From positions 1,313,776 to 1,377,775 of the forward strand of contig VXAY01002359.1 of the NCBI GenBank assembly GCA_013399855.1: a stretch of DNA of 64,000 nucleotides, given 5' to 3'. Both the position numbers and the translations under genes were made by a program. This stretch comes from Oxyruncus cristatus. Its lineage: Eukaryota; Chordata; Aves; Passeriformes; Cotingidae. The notes beneath the pieces were generated by a model that did not search any database, was not told the DNA's origin, and worked only from the letters and a program-made list of their open reading frames with translations. Below are positions 13,901 through 28,300 of the stretch, piece after piece. Each line of letters begins with the position of its first letter. The stretch's first letter is position 1.

Positions 13901-16900
13901 AGCCAGCCCAGAGCAGAGAAGGCTTCTTTGTTTTTACCCCAAAGCAAGAACCTGAGGTTTTCCTTGATTTATTTGTTTTCCCCTGACAGCTGGGGACTGC
14001 ACTCCTTTTGTTCTGGAAGCCAAGGGAGGGTTTGTTTTGCATTCCCCCGACAGCCAAAGCCCTATGGCAGGTTTTCCAGACCCAAGAAACAAACTAGTTA
14101 TTTACTTCAGTGAAGAGAAGCTTCAGGTGTGCCCCAGAGGGAGATATCCCCTGGTTTAAGAAAAAGTTTTAGGACAGCACTTATCCTCATTTGTCAGAGT
14201 AGCTAGCAGTGGTAGAGACCCCTTCTTCTCTGCTCTTCACCTTATCAACACGGCTGCAGCTCTGTCCATCTCTGGTGATCATGGTCAACATCCACAAAGG
14301 ACAGGTAATTCTCTCTACCACTCTCACTCTGAGCAGTCTCCATAAGCTGATGAGCCATTTCTTTCTGTCAATGTCTGTTATATGTCTCTGCCTCTAGAAG
14401 CACAAATGCACCCTTCTGGCCTTATTGACAATGTTGATGAAGACGAACTGACTTCACAATTATCCTTTGTCTGCATTACCCTTCCTCTATATTCAAGCCA
14501 CCAATACCTTGCATCACTATATTTAAATACAATCTACCATGCAGGAATCTCCATTCCTCCCTAGTTTTGTAGCAGCTTTCAGTCCATCAATTTTCATGCA
14601 AAGGTTTTGTTCCAAAGGGTCAAAAATAAATCACAAAATAAGCCAAGGAAAAACATGGTGGTGAAATCGAAGCTATATTGAAATAACATCAAGTAAATGA
14701 AAATTAGTAAAACAGAATGACATTGTACATTGATGCTAAGGTGTCTCAAAAATCTCACAACTGCAACCAGTTTTGGCACTGTTTCTCTGTCTGAAGCCAC
14801 AGTTTTTCCCTGGTTTTATTTTTAGTGTCTTTTCTGAGAATTAAACAATTCAACCAACCACTTAACTCTAAGCATGTGAGTAGTCTCACTGAAATGAAAG
14901 TTAAATGCCTTCTGAATGTGAATTATCCTTAGTTCTCCAAAAGCCATTCAAATTGTATTTAAATGTAGAGAACTTTTAAACCTGCAAAAATCTAAAAGTA
15001 AACAATTTACTATCAAAGTTTATAGCAAGCACTTCAACTAGGCAGTAATGTTGACACTCATTGGCTTAGTTCTTTATTTTATGGAGAAAATGCACAGAAA
15101 AACCTCACTCCATTTACCAATCCTCGGGGAGACTTTCATTACTGGTCTTATATAACAGTAATTGAAGATAGAAACAAAATATTATTTAACAAGGTTTTAT
15201 ATGACAACATAAAGAGTGACTGCTAGCTGAGTGTTGATCCAGACATGTTTCTGCCAAGGTCACTTCCCTGCCAAAATACACATCCAATAACCATACATAA
15301 ATTTTATTTTTAATAAATAACCACTAAATGGTTGTATAAACAGAGTAAACTGTGGGCAACTGTAGTTTATAATGAATATCTGTTGTAGCAACATTAGCCA
15401 ACACCTCGCACAGACTGACTGCAGGTCAGTGTCACCGTCACCGGCTTGTTGGTTGGTGGCAAACCAAATGATGTTGGAACACGTCAGTGGTTTCCCTTGG
15501 TGAGGAATCTACATTCTTGCTACATCAGCTTTCACTCTCGAAGCGTCTCATATTTGTCCTTTTCAGACATTTGGCTTTGGAAAGTTTATAGTTTATAAAG
15601 GAATAGTCAGTGTCCCAGAAAGTCCGAGTGGCAGGACTGTTCCCTATACCCTGCCCAAAATATAAACATGCTTATGTGGGGGATGTGTGGTCTGAAGTCT
15701 GAAATAGGAGTCTGGGATTAAAAAAAAAAAAAGTCAGCTACCAACTGCTTGTGTGACCTCGGCCAAGCATTTTAACACCCTTATCCTTCAGTTCCCTAAC
15801 TGTGTAACTAAGAGGGATGGAGAGGGCTTTGTGAAGGTTATTGATTGATCACTGTTTGCAAAGCCTGCTGAGATGCCACAGGGAAAAAGCATTAAACTGT
15901 ATGTGTTTAAAGGATCAATGTCTGTTATTACGTTATTATTGAAATAATGGCAAATATATTGTACAAAAAAACTGAGGAGAAAGGAAGAGAAAAACAGTTG
16001 CAGACCAACCCACAAAAGAGGAGTTATATTTGGTTCCTGATGTCTGATCTTGTAGCAGCAGTTAAAGCTAGAGCACAAGGAAAACCTTTTCTAAGTAGGG
16101 GGCTGATGCCAAGGGCACTCAGCACCACCCAGAATTAGGCACCTTCACTCTTCTCAAGGATTTATTTGGGAGCCACCCATTTAAAGTCTTCACAGTGGTG
16201 ACCATTCATGTAATTTTCTTCAAAAAGCTGCCTTGTAATTTTCTTGTTACAAGATCATTTTTATTTCTATGCTTTCTTCAACCACATGTATATTTAGCTA
16301 AATTCTGATTTCCCACCCATGCAAATGCAAGGGGCACTTTACACTTTTCTTAAGTACTGACACATTTACAACTGCAATTTCTCTAAAATGTCATTCAGCC
16401 AAGATTGATTATTTGCTGCATAGTGAGGAGAGGAAAGAGAAAGAAAGGAGCTGTCAAGCATTTTTGCTTTTCTCTTTAGGGTGGAAAAATAAGCTTATCT
16501 TTGGAAAGACAGACCCTTTTATTAATAGTATGAGGAGTTATAGTTATGCTGATACTAATGGAAGAAATAGTTAAAATGGCAGGAAAAAAAACACTTGTGT
16601 GTTCAGAGACTTCAAATGCATTTGTATTACATGGGCCTTGTCCTTGTAAGACTCCATTAATTTCCCGGATGCATGTGGTCCCCTTTGCATGATGCATTTA
16701 GCCCACTGCCTCTCCCTCCCAAAAATAACCAGGCCATGTTTTCCCTAATTTATTCCATTTCTCAGTCTTCCACTTACATGTTAAAAAAGTCACTCGTATC
16801 TCCATGTGGCCACTGAACTTCTCCACTGCAAATTATTAGCATATTCTCTCAGCATTTTGTTATTGGTGTAATGTAGAATTATTACATAATCAAGATTTGC

Positions 16901-19136
16901 AACAAGCTGCATTGAATACGAAAGTGGCTTTTCTCAAGTATTTCTCTCCCAAGTCCTACAAACAAATAAAGCCACCTCAATTCCCCATGACTCAAAATTC
17001 TGCAGTAACTTGTTAGATTGATTAACAGGATTCCTTCCCTTTTTACTGCTCTAATCCTTGCAAAAGAATGGCCAATGACCAAGTTCTAGTACCTTTAATG
17101 ACAGAAAATCTGAGAATCTTCCAACTGATTTGACAACTTGCAAAGGCTATTAAATTAACCAAGTCTGTGAATTCTAAACCAAAATCCCAACAAATGGTTC
17201 AACACCTTTGCCACTGCTGTCAGGAAACACATGTATTTACTTATTAAGCTTAAGCATTTAAACAGATTATTGCCTATTCAAACAATAATAATGAAAAGAT
17301 TTTTCTCGAATTAGGGAAAAAAAAAAACCTACGTAGCATACATTTCTATAGACTCAGATATTAGTCAAGATGTGGGCATTTGAAGCATAATAGTCCCACT
17401 AAACCTGTAACATCACCTTTAAATGGAGCTGGGAGTTCTTCCCGCTCATCCTCTCCACCTGTATCATACAGAAGGGGTCAAAATGTGCTGCACTTAGTTT
17501 TGTTAAATGAAGTAATGGCCATTGGGGACTGAACAGAAACTATTACACCTATTTTGCACATGACCCTAGAGTTGATATATGGCTTAACATGTTTTAAACT
17601 AGCGCTATATAAACAAAGCAAAGTAGCCAACTCCCAATATTTGACCTTGATTTTATATAATGTATCCAAAGATAGATTTGCCAAAATTTTACAAGGACTT
17701 TGCAATTCATTTTCCCTTTTTTTCATGAGACACTGCAGCAGCACACTCAATGGCTATCATGCTTTGCTAAGTTTAAAATATTTTGTCTGCTTCTGAAGCA
17801 CATTGGCTCTTTTCAACTCTAAATAAACCCCTGAAAGATTTCAGGAAGCTTTTCAGTACTACACTACACACAGCCAGTTTGCAGCAACTGGTTTTGCATT
17901 GTGGCTTTAATTCAGTCTATGGGCTTTGGGCAAAGCCAGGGAGATGGAGATTTATATTTATCTATTTTGATATATAATTTGAAGATACAGGGATTATTTC
18001 CCCCAGGCAATATTTGAAAGCTGCCCAACAATCCCCAGAAAAACGGCAGGTAAGGTGGAGGAAAAAAGCTGGAGACCAAACCACGGTGCTACAGGACAAA
18101 TGCACATTCACAGCAAGGCCAAGGCAACTGCAAGGAACACTCAGCATCCCTTCTCCTCAGGGCTCAAGGCACTTTGCACTTTCCAGTTCTTGACTGCAGC
18201 CCTGTCTGTGTGACATCCATGGGGAACATTTAACTATCTATCTATAGCCTCTGAATCCTTCAAACTCAGGCTTAGGGGTTAAGCATGATGTGTTCCCCTG
18301 GATGCCTGCAGAGAGGGACAGTTCAACACAATGTCCTACAGTACAATGTTCTAATCTCATGTTTACTGTAATTTTACAGGGGAGATACTGCTACCTTTGA
18401 AAGCAATGGCAAAGCTCTGGCACAGCTTTGAAAGCATCTCTTTTCACACCAGTTCTCACAGCCATACTCCTCCATCCCCTGGATTGCAGCAGACCTGCCC
18501 ATCACTGACAGCTGCTTTCCAATCCCACAATTACAACACAAGGTCTCAAGGCACTACAGCATGATCACTTCAAACATTACAACCTGTGTGGGTTTAAAAC
18601 ACTACCACTGGTCCCAGAGATGACTGTTGAAAGTACTAATGACTGGGATAAGGCTCTGGAAGAAACAAGGAAGCACATTCACATCTTCTCCTTAGAGTGT
18701 TATTTTTCACTGCATATTGTTCAGTCAAAACAACTTCAAAGGCTCAAGTTGTAATCAGCAGCATACAGAAGAAAAGGAGAAGATAGGAGAGCTTAACTCT
18801 AAGCTACTGTGAGGTGAATTCATACCAAACTAAACAAAACAGAGCAAGTCTTAAGTCCCCGTGAAAGGCCAGAGTTTATCACAGGCTGTGGTTTGGCCCA
18901 GTTGGCTGACATTTTAACTCTCCATCTGAGCCCAAAACTTGGCAGACAACACAAGTTTCTTTTTCTCCTCACTGAGGTATCCTATTTTCTTCCTGAGCAT
19001 TCAAACAATTTGGCCTAAAGATCACTTCTGCTGTATAGACATGAATTGATTTGACAAGATAAACAACAAAATAAAAAAGTTTCAAATTAAAAGCATGATG
19101 TGAAAATAGCACTAAAGCTGACTCACCGTTAACGTT
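7979..19136. other. AT-rich non-coding stretch, no exon seen
   Basis: No gene can be supported. The stretch holds an A-rich tract at 9772-9803 (A15 followed by TAAA-type units), an 11-base C run at 12582-12592, a poly-A run near 15720-15732 and a short CTAT repeat near 18234-18245. The longer open frames, such as the 136-codon minus frame at 12413-12823, carry no domain and look like chance. The segment around 13.1-13.4 kb is slightly richer in G and C but has no CpG cluster. Confidence 0.6.
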
Positions 19137-19330
19137 CTCCTCACAAGAGAGTTATTTCCTGGAGGCAGCCCCAGCATCAGGCACTGGTACAGGGAGGGGC
19201 CAGACACATCCATCGGAGAGCTGGAGCCACTTCTGATGAAGGGGAACTGGACCATGGGTTGGACTTAAATAGGGCTCCTGGGCCCAGGGCTGCTGTGGAG
19301 AGACCCCAGGTGAGGCTTTTCAGGGAAATC
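19137..19330. other. Short GC-richer non-coding patch
   Basis: Roughly 200 bases stand out from AT-rich flanks by their higher G and C content, with few CpG dinucleotides. I cannot match the patch to a known repeat and no reading frame through it looks coding. It could be an old repeat fragment, a small regulatory element or just local variation. Confidence 0.3.
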
Positions 19331-22300
19331 AAGTTCCTCAGGTGTTACCCTTTGCAACCTGTTACTGGGACTTCAGAAAGCAGGTGTGAAACGCTGGGCT
19401 GAGTCCCACCTTCTGCTCCCACATCTGAAATCAATCCCCTCAGAGCTTCCCACCACCCCCAGTTTTAGAAAACTTTTTGCCTTTTTTCTCAAATAGCTTT
19501 GCAATTATGCCTGATTTTGTAGGCATTGTTTAAGCCTGCCACTAACACATGAATGTGATGCTGTACACAGAATCAGTTAAAAAAAGTGCAGAGATGGAAA
19601 GTACCTCTTTCATTATACAATACATCCCACACCAGTGGAGAGTTGTTTTTTCCCAAAACTTTGTTTGTTCCCAAAACTTTTCTGCCATTTTAAACCATTC
19701 AAACCATGAGACTTTCACCAGCTCCCTTCTCAAAGTAATGTTTCATGATAGCCTACTTTTTTTTCTCAATTTCATGAAGGGTGCATTTATTCCCAATAAT
19801 GCACCCTTCAGCCACCCTGAAAGTCCTCTCTCTTCTCAACGTTTGGACCTTTGCAGTATGCTAGACAGTTCACATACTGTCTTTAGTCATTGTTTCCTGA
19901 TTCAGATATTTCTTTTGGAAAATAAATTTGGCAGAGACCAGAAGACAGCTCTATTACCACCAAGCCTCCAGTGACTGCAACTGGAAAAAGAAAAGCTCCT
20001 TAGTTAAGTACTTCAATGTGTAAATAACGCATTTTAGAGTTAACAGCAATCCCTAGAGTGGTGATTCTCAGAAGCTCTGTGTGTAGAAATATCACTCCAG
20101 GACAGAGAAGGAGCTTTAACCAGCTTAGGAATTGAGGAAGATAGTGTGTTCTCATCACTAAAGCATGAGTTGGATTATCTGAAGCTACTCCTGGCTCGTA
20201 CAGCAAACTACTGTGTGGTCTCCTGTGCCTTTGTTTCCATATCTATCAAATGTGTTTATGGGAATTTGGCTTCTTCTTTTTCCCTCTTAGTCTTTCTTAT
20301 GCGTCTCAGATATCAACCCTCAGCTGAGCAAAAATTTGGGGGGAAAAGGATACTGCAAAGTTCAAAATGCCTTAAGCCCTAAAAAGCATCAGCTCATGTA
20401 CCACATATACAGTTCAAATACTGAAGGAATTAAAAACATCACTTCCCAAACTCATGGAAGAAAGCTTATCAAAAGTCTGCAGGGTGGTGCTGCCATTCCA
20501 GGGTTAATGGGAAGTGAACAGGAGAATGGAAATCTGGCAAATGATGCGATGGACTGCTTCCTTGCTCTGCATCCAGCACATGAGCTCGGGTGTGACCAGA
20601 GCACCTTGCTTGGAATCACTCTTGGTGCAAATCTCAGCACCCCTGTGTTCAGTTGGTGTAATACTGACAGACTAGTTTAGAGGAGATGAGAAGCAATACT
20701 TAGTTTCCCTAACCCCCACACAGCTCCAGCAACCACAACACTCACCAGAACCTAAACCCCAAGGCAAATTCTGTACTGAGTTTGTAGCACCCATCCCTGC
20801 TCATTTGCCACTGCCTACAGACAGTATGTCTGTAACCACCTCTGTCAGCATCAGCACCCAAAACCAGCTGCAGGTTTTTTATCATGACACAAATTACACA
20901 GTGAGATCGGGATGAACTGCAAGAAATTGCTGCTGGATTTTCAAAGCTGCATGGGAAGAAAGGTGGAACAACTTTCTACAAGCCAAAGGGAGATTTCTCC
21001 ACTCCCTATTTTCCAGGGCTAAAAAGCTAAAATAGAAAATAGTTTTGACAGAGATGAACCTCATGGGGTAGAGGCACAGGGACACACCAGCCACTGTCTG
21101 CAGTCTGTTTCTGGAGTTCCTACTCCTGGCCATTCACAGCTGAACGTAGGTGCCAAAACCTTTTTCAGCAACCAAAAACTCTAAGCCAGAACTGGCTAAC
21201 ATGAATGGATTTACCACCCCAGGGAGATGGTTCTGTGCTTGAGAAAGTATTTCAGAATAGAGAATTTTTCCTCATCTGCATCAGCCTCCCAGATGGTTTC
21301 AGTTCAGCTTCAGCCAATCTTTCCTAAGCCTACGATTGTTTGATTAGAGCAGGAGAAGGAAATCTGGCAAAGCCATACCTCATCTCCTTCCTGACAGCCT
21401 TTGTACCTCTCAATGAGTTAAAACAGCACAGTACATGTCATCTGAGTTCATCTACAAGGTATTTCTTATCACTACTGACAGTGAATCATCTAATGCCACA
21501 CGATGAGAGCTAAGTCAGAGCCAAGTGCTCTAAAAAAAAACCTTAACCACATGACAACGACTCCTTTTTCACTGCATTCCGTAAGAGCCTAAGCTTAATT
21601 GTGCAGAAGTACACAATTACAAGGATGAACCAGACAACATCTCTTGCTCTCATACTCGTCTTTCTCTGTTTGATTTATAAACTGTCAGGAGAAAACTTTG
21701 CAAACATTGCCTTCTCTACCAAAGGGACTTTCAAGTTTAATTCAAAATTGGTTTTGACTAGCCTGGAACTCAATAGCAGCCCACTATGATGAACAATTGT
21801 AACAGCTCCTCCTACACTACTTCTATCAAAAATATTATTATGCCATAACTTCATGTTTATACTCAATTATTCATATAAAAAGGAGGAAAACCATCCAGAA
21901 TGCCTCTCACCTGTTGGTAGATTTACAATGTGAGACTGAGTTCTTTCTTCAAAGTTGTGTGTAGGAAGAAACTTATTTGTCTCTGCTCTGAAGTGAAATC
22001 ACACATGATTACCCCTCTAATCAATCATGTCCTTCGTATTTATCTAGTTTGGTATGGTTTGTGTTTTCATGATGTCCATTTTATTATAAGGAATTCAGAC
22101 TCCTATAATTAGTCAAAGCTAGTTTATCAATGCACAAAAAGTACTGGTATCAGTCAATAGCTTGGGTAAAGAGGCAGTAATGTTATTACTGCTCAGTGAC
22201 AAATAACACTGAGTGAATGAGGTGCATATTTCTACAAGTTCCACTACGAAAATAGTTAGATTTACAAATATGAAAGTACAGTGGCAAGATCTTTTGAATT

Positions 22301-25300
22301 GGTAAATCAGAGTAGCTTTGCTGAACCTATTCCAGTTCATAGTATGGGGGTTCTTGGCACACAGAACAGACCATCAGTTGTTCTACATACACCTTCCTGT
22401 CCTACCATATGTATAAAAGATGTTGTATTATCTTAGTATGTACCATCAGTACTAAAGGGCTGTTATATAAATTTTATATAAATATACTTCTACTGCCAAT
22501 AGTAGAACTACAACAGCAGAAAACAAGTATAACAAAGACAAATCAAGTGCCATATGGACACATAAAATTTCAATGAAAATTAGCCTCTCCATCTAGACAA
22601 GTTAACTGACTCATCTGTAAAGACATGTACTGAAAGGAATAATTTTAATGAAGAAAGGAAGAATAAACCTCTACATTAGAACTGAAAACAAACAGTAGTG
22701 AAAGCAGTAAATTGAGCTAATAAGGTCCAGCAAAAACATGAATCATGCAACCCAGAACACAATATTTCAAAAATACTGAGTGGGAACGTGCCACAGAGAT
22801 AAGATGAGACAAAGTAAACATGTCATGTAGAACAGATGCTCAAAACAAACACAACGGCAAAAATAATTATATGTTAATCAAAGTCTCGAGAGAAAAAAAT
22901 ATCAATATATTGGCAAGTATCGAAGCAGCTGCATCTGGTTTTGGACAACAGAATTTGCAAAAGTCAAACATGTAAATCCAGCCACAGAGGAGATTCAGGT
23001 ATAACCTACGCCCATAATTCCTATACAACTATCTCTAGCCAGTTGGGTGATAGTGTCTAACAGGGTTGATTATCTGAATTCATGAATGAAAACATTCACC
23101 TATTGGTAAGGAATTTCCAGGTGCATCATTTGCTGCCACAGTCTTCATATCAGAAGGGGACTGCTGAACATCACCTTACCACTCTATACCCTCCAATTCA
23201 GAAAACCAAAGATAGATCACGGTCAGTCTTCAGCCTTCCTGTGTTACAGAAGCAATGTTAAACATGCACAACCAAGGAAAATTCTTGTCCAGTAATAGAT
23301 GAGACCTAATCCATGAGGCCTGAGCAGTACATATTTAAGTCAGGAATTAGCACTCAACACGAGTAATGCCTCCAAAATGGAATCTCAGAAGAGGAAAACA
23401 TTAGAACAGTGCAAAATATTCCTAGTTCAGGTAAAGATGTTAACAAGTGTGTGCACAAATATGAAATTTCAAAGGCTCTGAAATTTAAAAACTCATTCAG
23501 ATGGTTGCAGTTATGTTTGTCTATGATTATGAAACTCAGACAAAGCAAAGTTGTGGTTCAGCAGAGCATAACTTGGTTTCTTTAATTTCTGGAACCAGAA
23601 ACTGGACTAGCCTTTAGCTCTGATGCAACATTAGAATTTTAACCTGAGGGAAATAAATTCTCCTTTTGATAATCCTGCTGTGATGATTATGTACTCTAAA
23701 TTATCAATAACAAAGACACAGTCCTCATAACTGGAAATACAGAAGACTGAGGTTTGATCCCTCCCACCTGAGAGACTGAAAAATAATTTCCCTCCTATAA
23801 CTGATTATTTTTACAAGAAACAATAATGAGAGAGTTGTGATCAAGCAGAAGCATTACAATACACACAGCAGAGAATTTCCACCAGGGTTTACTGTTCCTC
23901 AGAAATTAGAAAGAATTTTTGTTTTCCTAATTTTTTTTCTTTTTTTGCTATTAAAATTCAGCCTCCCTCTCTTTTTCAGAAATCATAGAAAAATGGCTTT
24001 TTCTCAGCTTCACAGTCACCACGGCAGAGGCTCAGCCAGTAAATGCAGAGAGTAACCTCATAATAAGAACACAGCAAAAGCCAACTCTGGATATTTCAGA
24101 GGAGGATAGGGGAAAAGACTGGGCCAAACATAACTAGTTTAAAGACTGATTCTGACTTCTAACCATAATGGATTTGGAATACCAACAAGGGTGAAGCTGA
24201 GCAATGGAGACAGCTGGAGAAAAAAGCACCATGTGACCGTGCTTATGCTCTCTCTACATACACGTCCTCATACACACGCACACAAATATTCAGAGAAAGC
24301 ATTCACGTGAACAGGGTTTCATTACTATTCTAAGCCATCTTTAGCCAAATCTTCACAATGTTAAAAAAAAAGGCAGCCATAAAGCTGCAAGTCTGTCAGA
24401 CAAACCTGTAAAAACCTAGAATCAATCCCGTAAAACACCAAACTTTGATGTATTTAAGTGCTTTGCTGAATTAAGGTGGAAGAAAGAGTTAAAGAAGCTT
24501 TCAGATCTTTTCTGCTGCTCTTAAATGTACTTGCAACTGACTGGCATTTGAAACACTAGATTCCTGTTCACACATGATATTATAAGTGGCTTGGTAAAAC
24601 ACAAATAAAACTAATTAAATGCCATAGCTAATTTATTTAGTCACTTCTTTCAAGCTAAATGAAAGAACACATCTAGTGCATGAACTTGCACATGAAAAGT
24701 CATCTCTCTGTAATAAAACTTTTTTTTTAACCTCCTGAGCTGGACCCAGCTGCTTTTCATACATCTATAACAAACTTTGTGCCAAATGAACTGCTTATAT
24801 ATTTTTCTAAACAAGCCCCACTTTACTTTTTCCAATCAGTCCAGACAGATGGCAAGTAAGGAAAACACTTTAGTGTCAATCTGGTGGAGACCGTCACTGA
24901 AGTGCTTTTGCCAAGAAAAAACAGACTAAACATTAATGAGGCCAAATAGAGAAGCTTGTTTTACAGGCTGGAGGTACTAGATTTCTCTGGACTCACAGAA
25001 ACTCAATAGTAGCTTTAAAGTGCTTGCAAGGAAACACTTCTCCACTTTCCTGCAGCACGTAGCAACCGTATTCTAACTGAGGTAGCAGTGTTCAGTCCAC
25101 ACCAGAAAGAATGGGTATTATATTTCTAAAAACACTGGCAAGGAAGTGTTTATTTTCTTTCTTTTTTTTTTTTCTCTTGGTGTACACAAAAGTTTTGGCA
25201 CCCTTGTAAAGAGTATATTTTCCACTACAAAGAATGAACTTTGTGGAATTTGCCTACGATGTTGCAAAGTCACTCCTATTGAAAGACCTCACTATTAAGT

Positions 25301-28300
25301 TTTTGAACACTATCTGAAATAATACCACTTTGGTACCCATGTAATGTGTGCACACTCCAGACTAATCTCTCTTGTACCTGCTTCTGTGCATGTATCTAAT
25401 AATGCCAAGAAAAAGGAAAGAAACTTAGGGAGATCCAAAATAAAAACTCTTTCTGACAAGGTTCTGTGTTTTTGCCTACAAGACAATATTGAAGTTTGTA
25501 TTATCTAGTATGCCTTGCACGTGAGATACAATTCCCTCCAATTACACCACTTGCCTGACCTGACCAAATACAGTAATCACTGAAGCAAAATTAGTCTGAG
25601 TGTAGCATATAAATCTGTGATTGCCTCAGGAGGTTTCAGACAGGTTGGAAGATCCTTGGCATCCAGGCTTCCTCGACAACAGAAGGATCAGTTAAGCAAG
25701 AAGTACAAAGTGTATAAAACAGGTTTTAAAACAATCACATTCACTTTAAAGTTTTATCACAAAACTGTCAGCAGTTATCTGTATGTCTCAAACTTGGGCT
25801 TTTTGTAGGAAAACATTTCTTAAGACACTCAAACGCTGTTTTTATTGGTAAGTTTGAAATTCTCTTTCCTGTGAAGGGAAAAGGCTGCTTAATAATTTGT
25901 AGTTCTGTTTTTAAGGCACCTAAACTCCACGAGAAAAGAGGAAGCACGAAGGCTCCATGCACTACTCACATTAACATTGCCTTCTTCAGTAACTGCTGTA
26001 GTTACTACTGTGTCAGGTGAGACATGTAGAGTATTTGGAGCTCACTATATTACATTTCTCACTGCTTTCATCTTTCATTCTTCAGCACTTCTTTTGTAAG
26101 GCTCTTTCCTCATCTTGCCTTTTTTAATACATTGGCTTCTAGGTATTTTCCACGAGATCTAGCCATTTGAGGGTGAATTGCAAGGTTACATTTCCTCTTC
26201 TGTACATCTTAAGCAGTGGTCCAGATTTCAAGGAGGACAGTATGTTGGATGGAAAACATCTGGACATCCAAACTGCTGTGTGATGATCACTGTGGAGACT
26301 GTGGCAACGTTTGGTGGAAGTGTAGCTCTTTAGAAAAGTTTTATCCCTTTAATATGGAAAATTATTTTTAAGTCTAAAGAACCATGAACAGACTGAATTA
26401 TTTGCCCTGACTAGCTCATTATGTTGTTGGTTTGCCTTATTTCCCCACAAGAGTAATTAGTTTATCAGTGTATTCACCAGACACTGAAATTTCATGCCAA
26501 AGCAGATACAAGTTTAAAGAAAAGGATCTAAAGATACAGATATAGATAAATAATCAAGGATCAGTTTCAAAGATATATCCAGAAGACAAAGCTTCAAAAG
26601 ATGCTGTTAACTAGACTGCTTTGTGGTAAGGACATTCAGTAAACAGATTATCTCTAATAAGCTTATTCTGTATTAAACCGCTAAGGAGTTGATGCTGTGA
26701 TAAGACAGTTTTCAAAGGCAATGAATTATAGACATGCAGTTCTTGGTAGGGAGCAGAGCAAGCTTTCCCTTCTCCCACAGTGCTACTCAGTGGCTCCCTG
26801 CACACATTTTAACTGCTGGTGAACAAAGACACTCAGGCTGGTGCACCAGGTAAGTCACTCTGGTAAAAGCTGATTAAATCAAGCATTAGAAAATTTTTAC
26901 ACAAGACGAAAACCTCACTGCTTTCAAAATCACCTGTAGAGTTTTCAGCACTTTCACAGAGGCATGGGAAACACAAACCCAGTGAAAACTTTGCCTGAGA
27001 GCAGAAGTGAACTCCTCAGATGTTTCAATCTGGAAGAGAGACAGAACGGTTTCACCAACACTCAGACATCAGTAAACACATAATGATAATGGCAATAACT
27101 GCAAAACTCATCCAAAAATAGCAATATGATTTTCCTTTCACTAAAATTTTAAAATCTAGACAATTAAATGATCAGGAGTGAAGGGGCAAAAATGACATGA
27201 ACACAAGTTGCCAAAAATACCAATTCAGTCAAATCAACGGTATTTACAACCATTTTTTGAACTGGGAGATGCATTAAGACTTGTGTAAGTCATGACACAG
27301 CTTCTAATTTTCATATTGGAAAAGGTCACACTATTTCTGGGGCTCCCAAGTGTTCGGTTTGCAGAGAAGTCCACAGACATACTGCATTTGAATTCTGAAT
27401 ACAGAAAGCATCATCCAATTTGTTTGAAATGTTTCTATGACTGCAATAACAAAGTCAGCATTGTTATAACATCATTTGCTGGAAGCTATAAGGCAATCAT
27501 TCCATCACTTCCAGCACCTGCCAACACATACTTGATTTATGAAAAGGTCAGGGAGCAAAGAAATTCTCAAACCAGTGAAAAACATATGAAATAATCAGAA
27601 GGATGTCTAGCTAATAAAAGATTACAAATGCTGAAAGTAGACAGGCACAATAAAGAAAGGAGGCTGGTAAGCAAAAAGATTTGGGAAAGTTGAAGCAATT
27701 ACCCATTAAGAAGTAAATTCTTGAGTCATGTTACAAATCAGCATGTCCTACCAAATCTAAGTAGGAATGTGCCAATTAGCAGAGCAAACATTCCAGTTCT
27801 GAGAATATCTGCCCATAATGGCAAATCTTGGAAGTCTAAACCGCCAGGTTCAAGCTGTGGGCTCAGACAGCGATACCAGAGCTCCAGCCAATTTTCAGGG
27901 TATCTTTCCGAGTCTGGTTGGGCACACAGCTCTAATGATGGTTGAGAGACTGGCTGTCATGCAGAGCGGTGAGAAACAGCTTAGTGTTTCCATAAGCTTT
28001 CACTATGTATTTTTCCACCCTCCAGAAAAAGCATGTTTGCTAAACACAAATCATGTAACCTTGTTGTTGTGGATAATGCATTAATTATACAGTTCTACAA
28101 TTAGCAGCTTCAACTTAAAAATAAAAAAAAAAAAAAAAGTTCACAGGTTTGCAGGCTGTCACAAGAAAAATCCACAAAGTGTTTCTTTCTGTTTACTTAA
28201 TTTGCTTGTGAAGTTACTGTGGAAAGAGAAAAATAATGATGCATAGAAAAAAAATCCTCCTGAGAATCCAGTCATTGATTAAAAAAATGTTAATTAAGAA

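Noticed and set aside
19549..19974. 141-codon plus-strand ATG frame
   Set aside because: This is about the length expected once by chance in 64 kb of DNA at this composition, and no domain or homology is recognisable.
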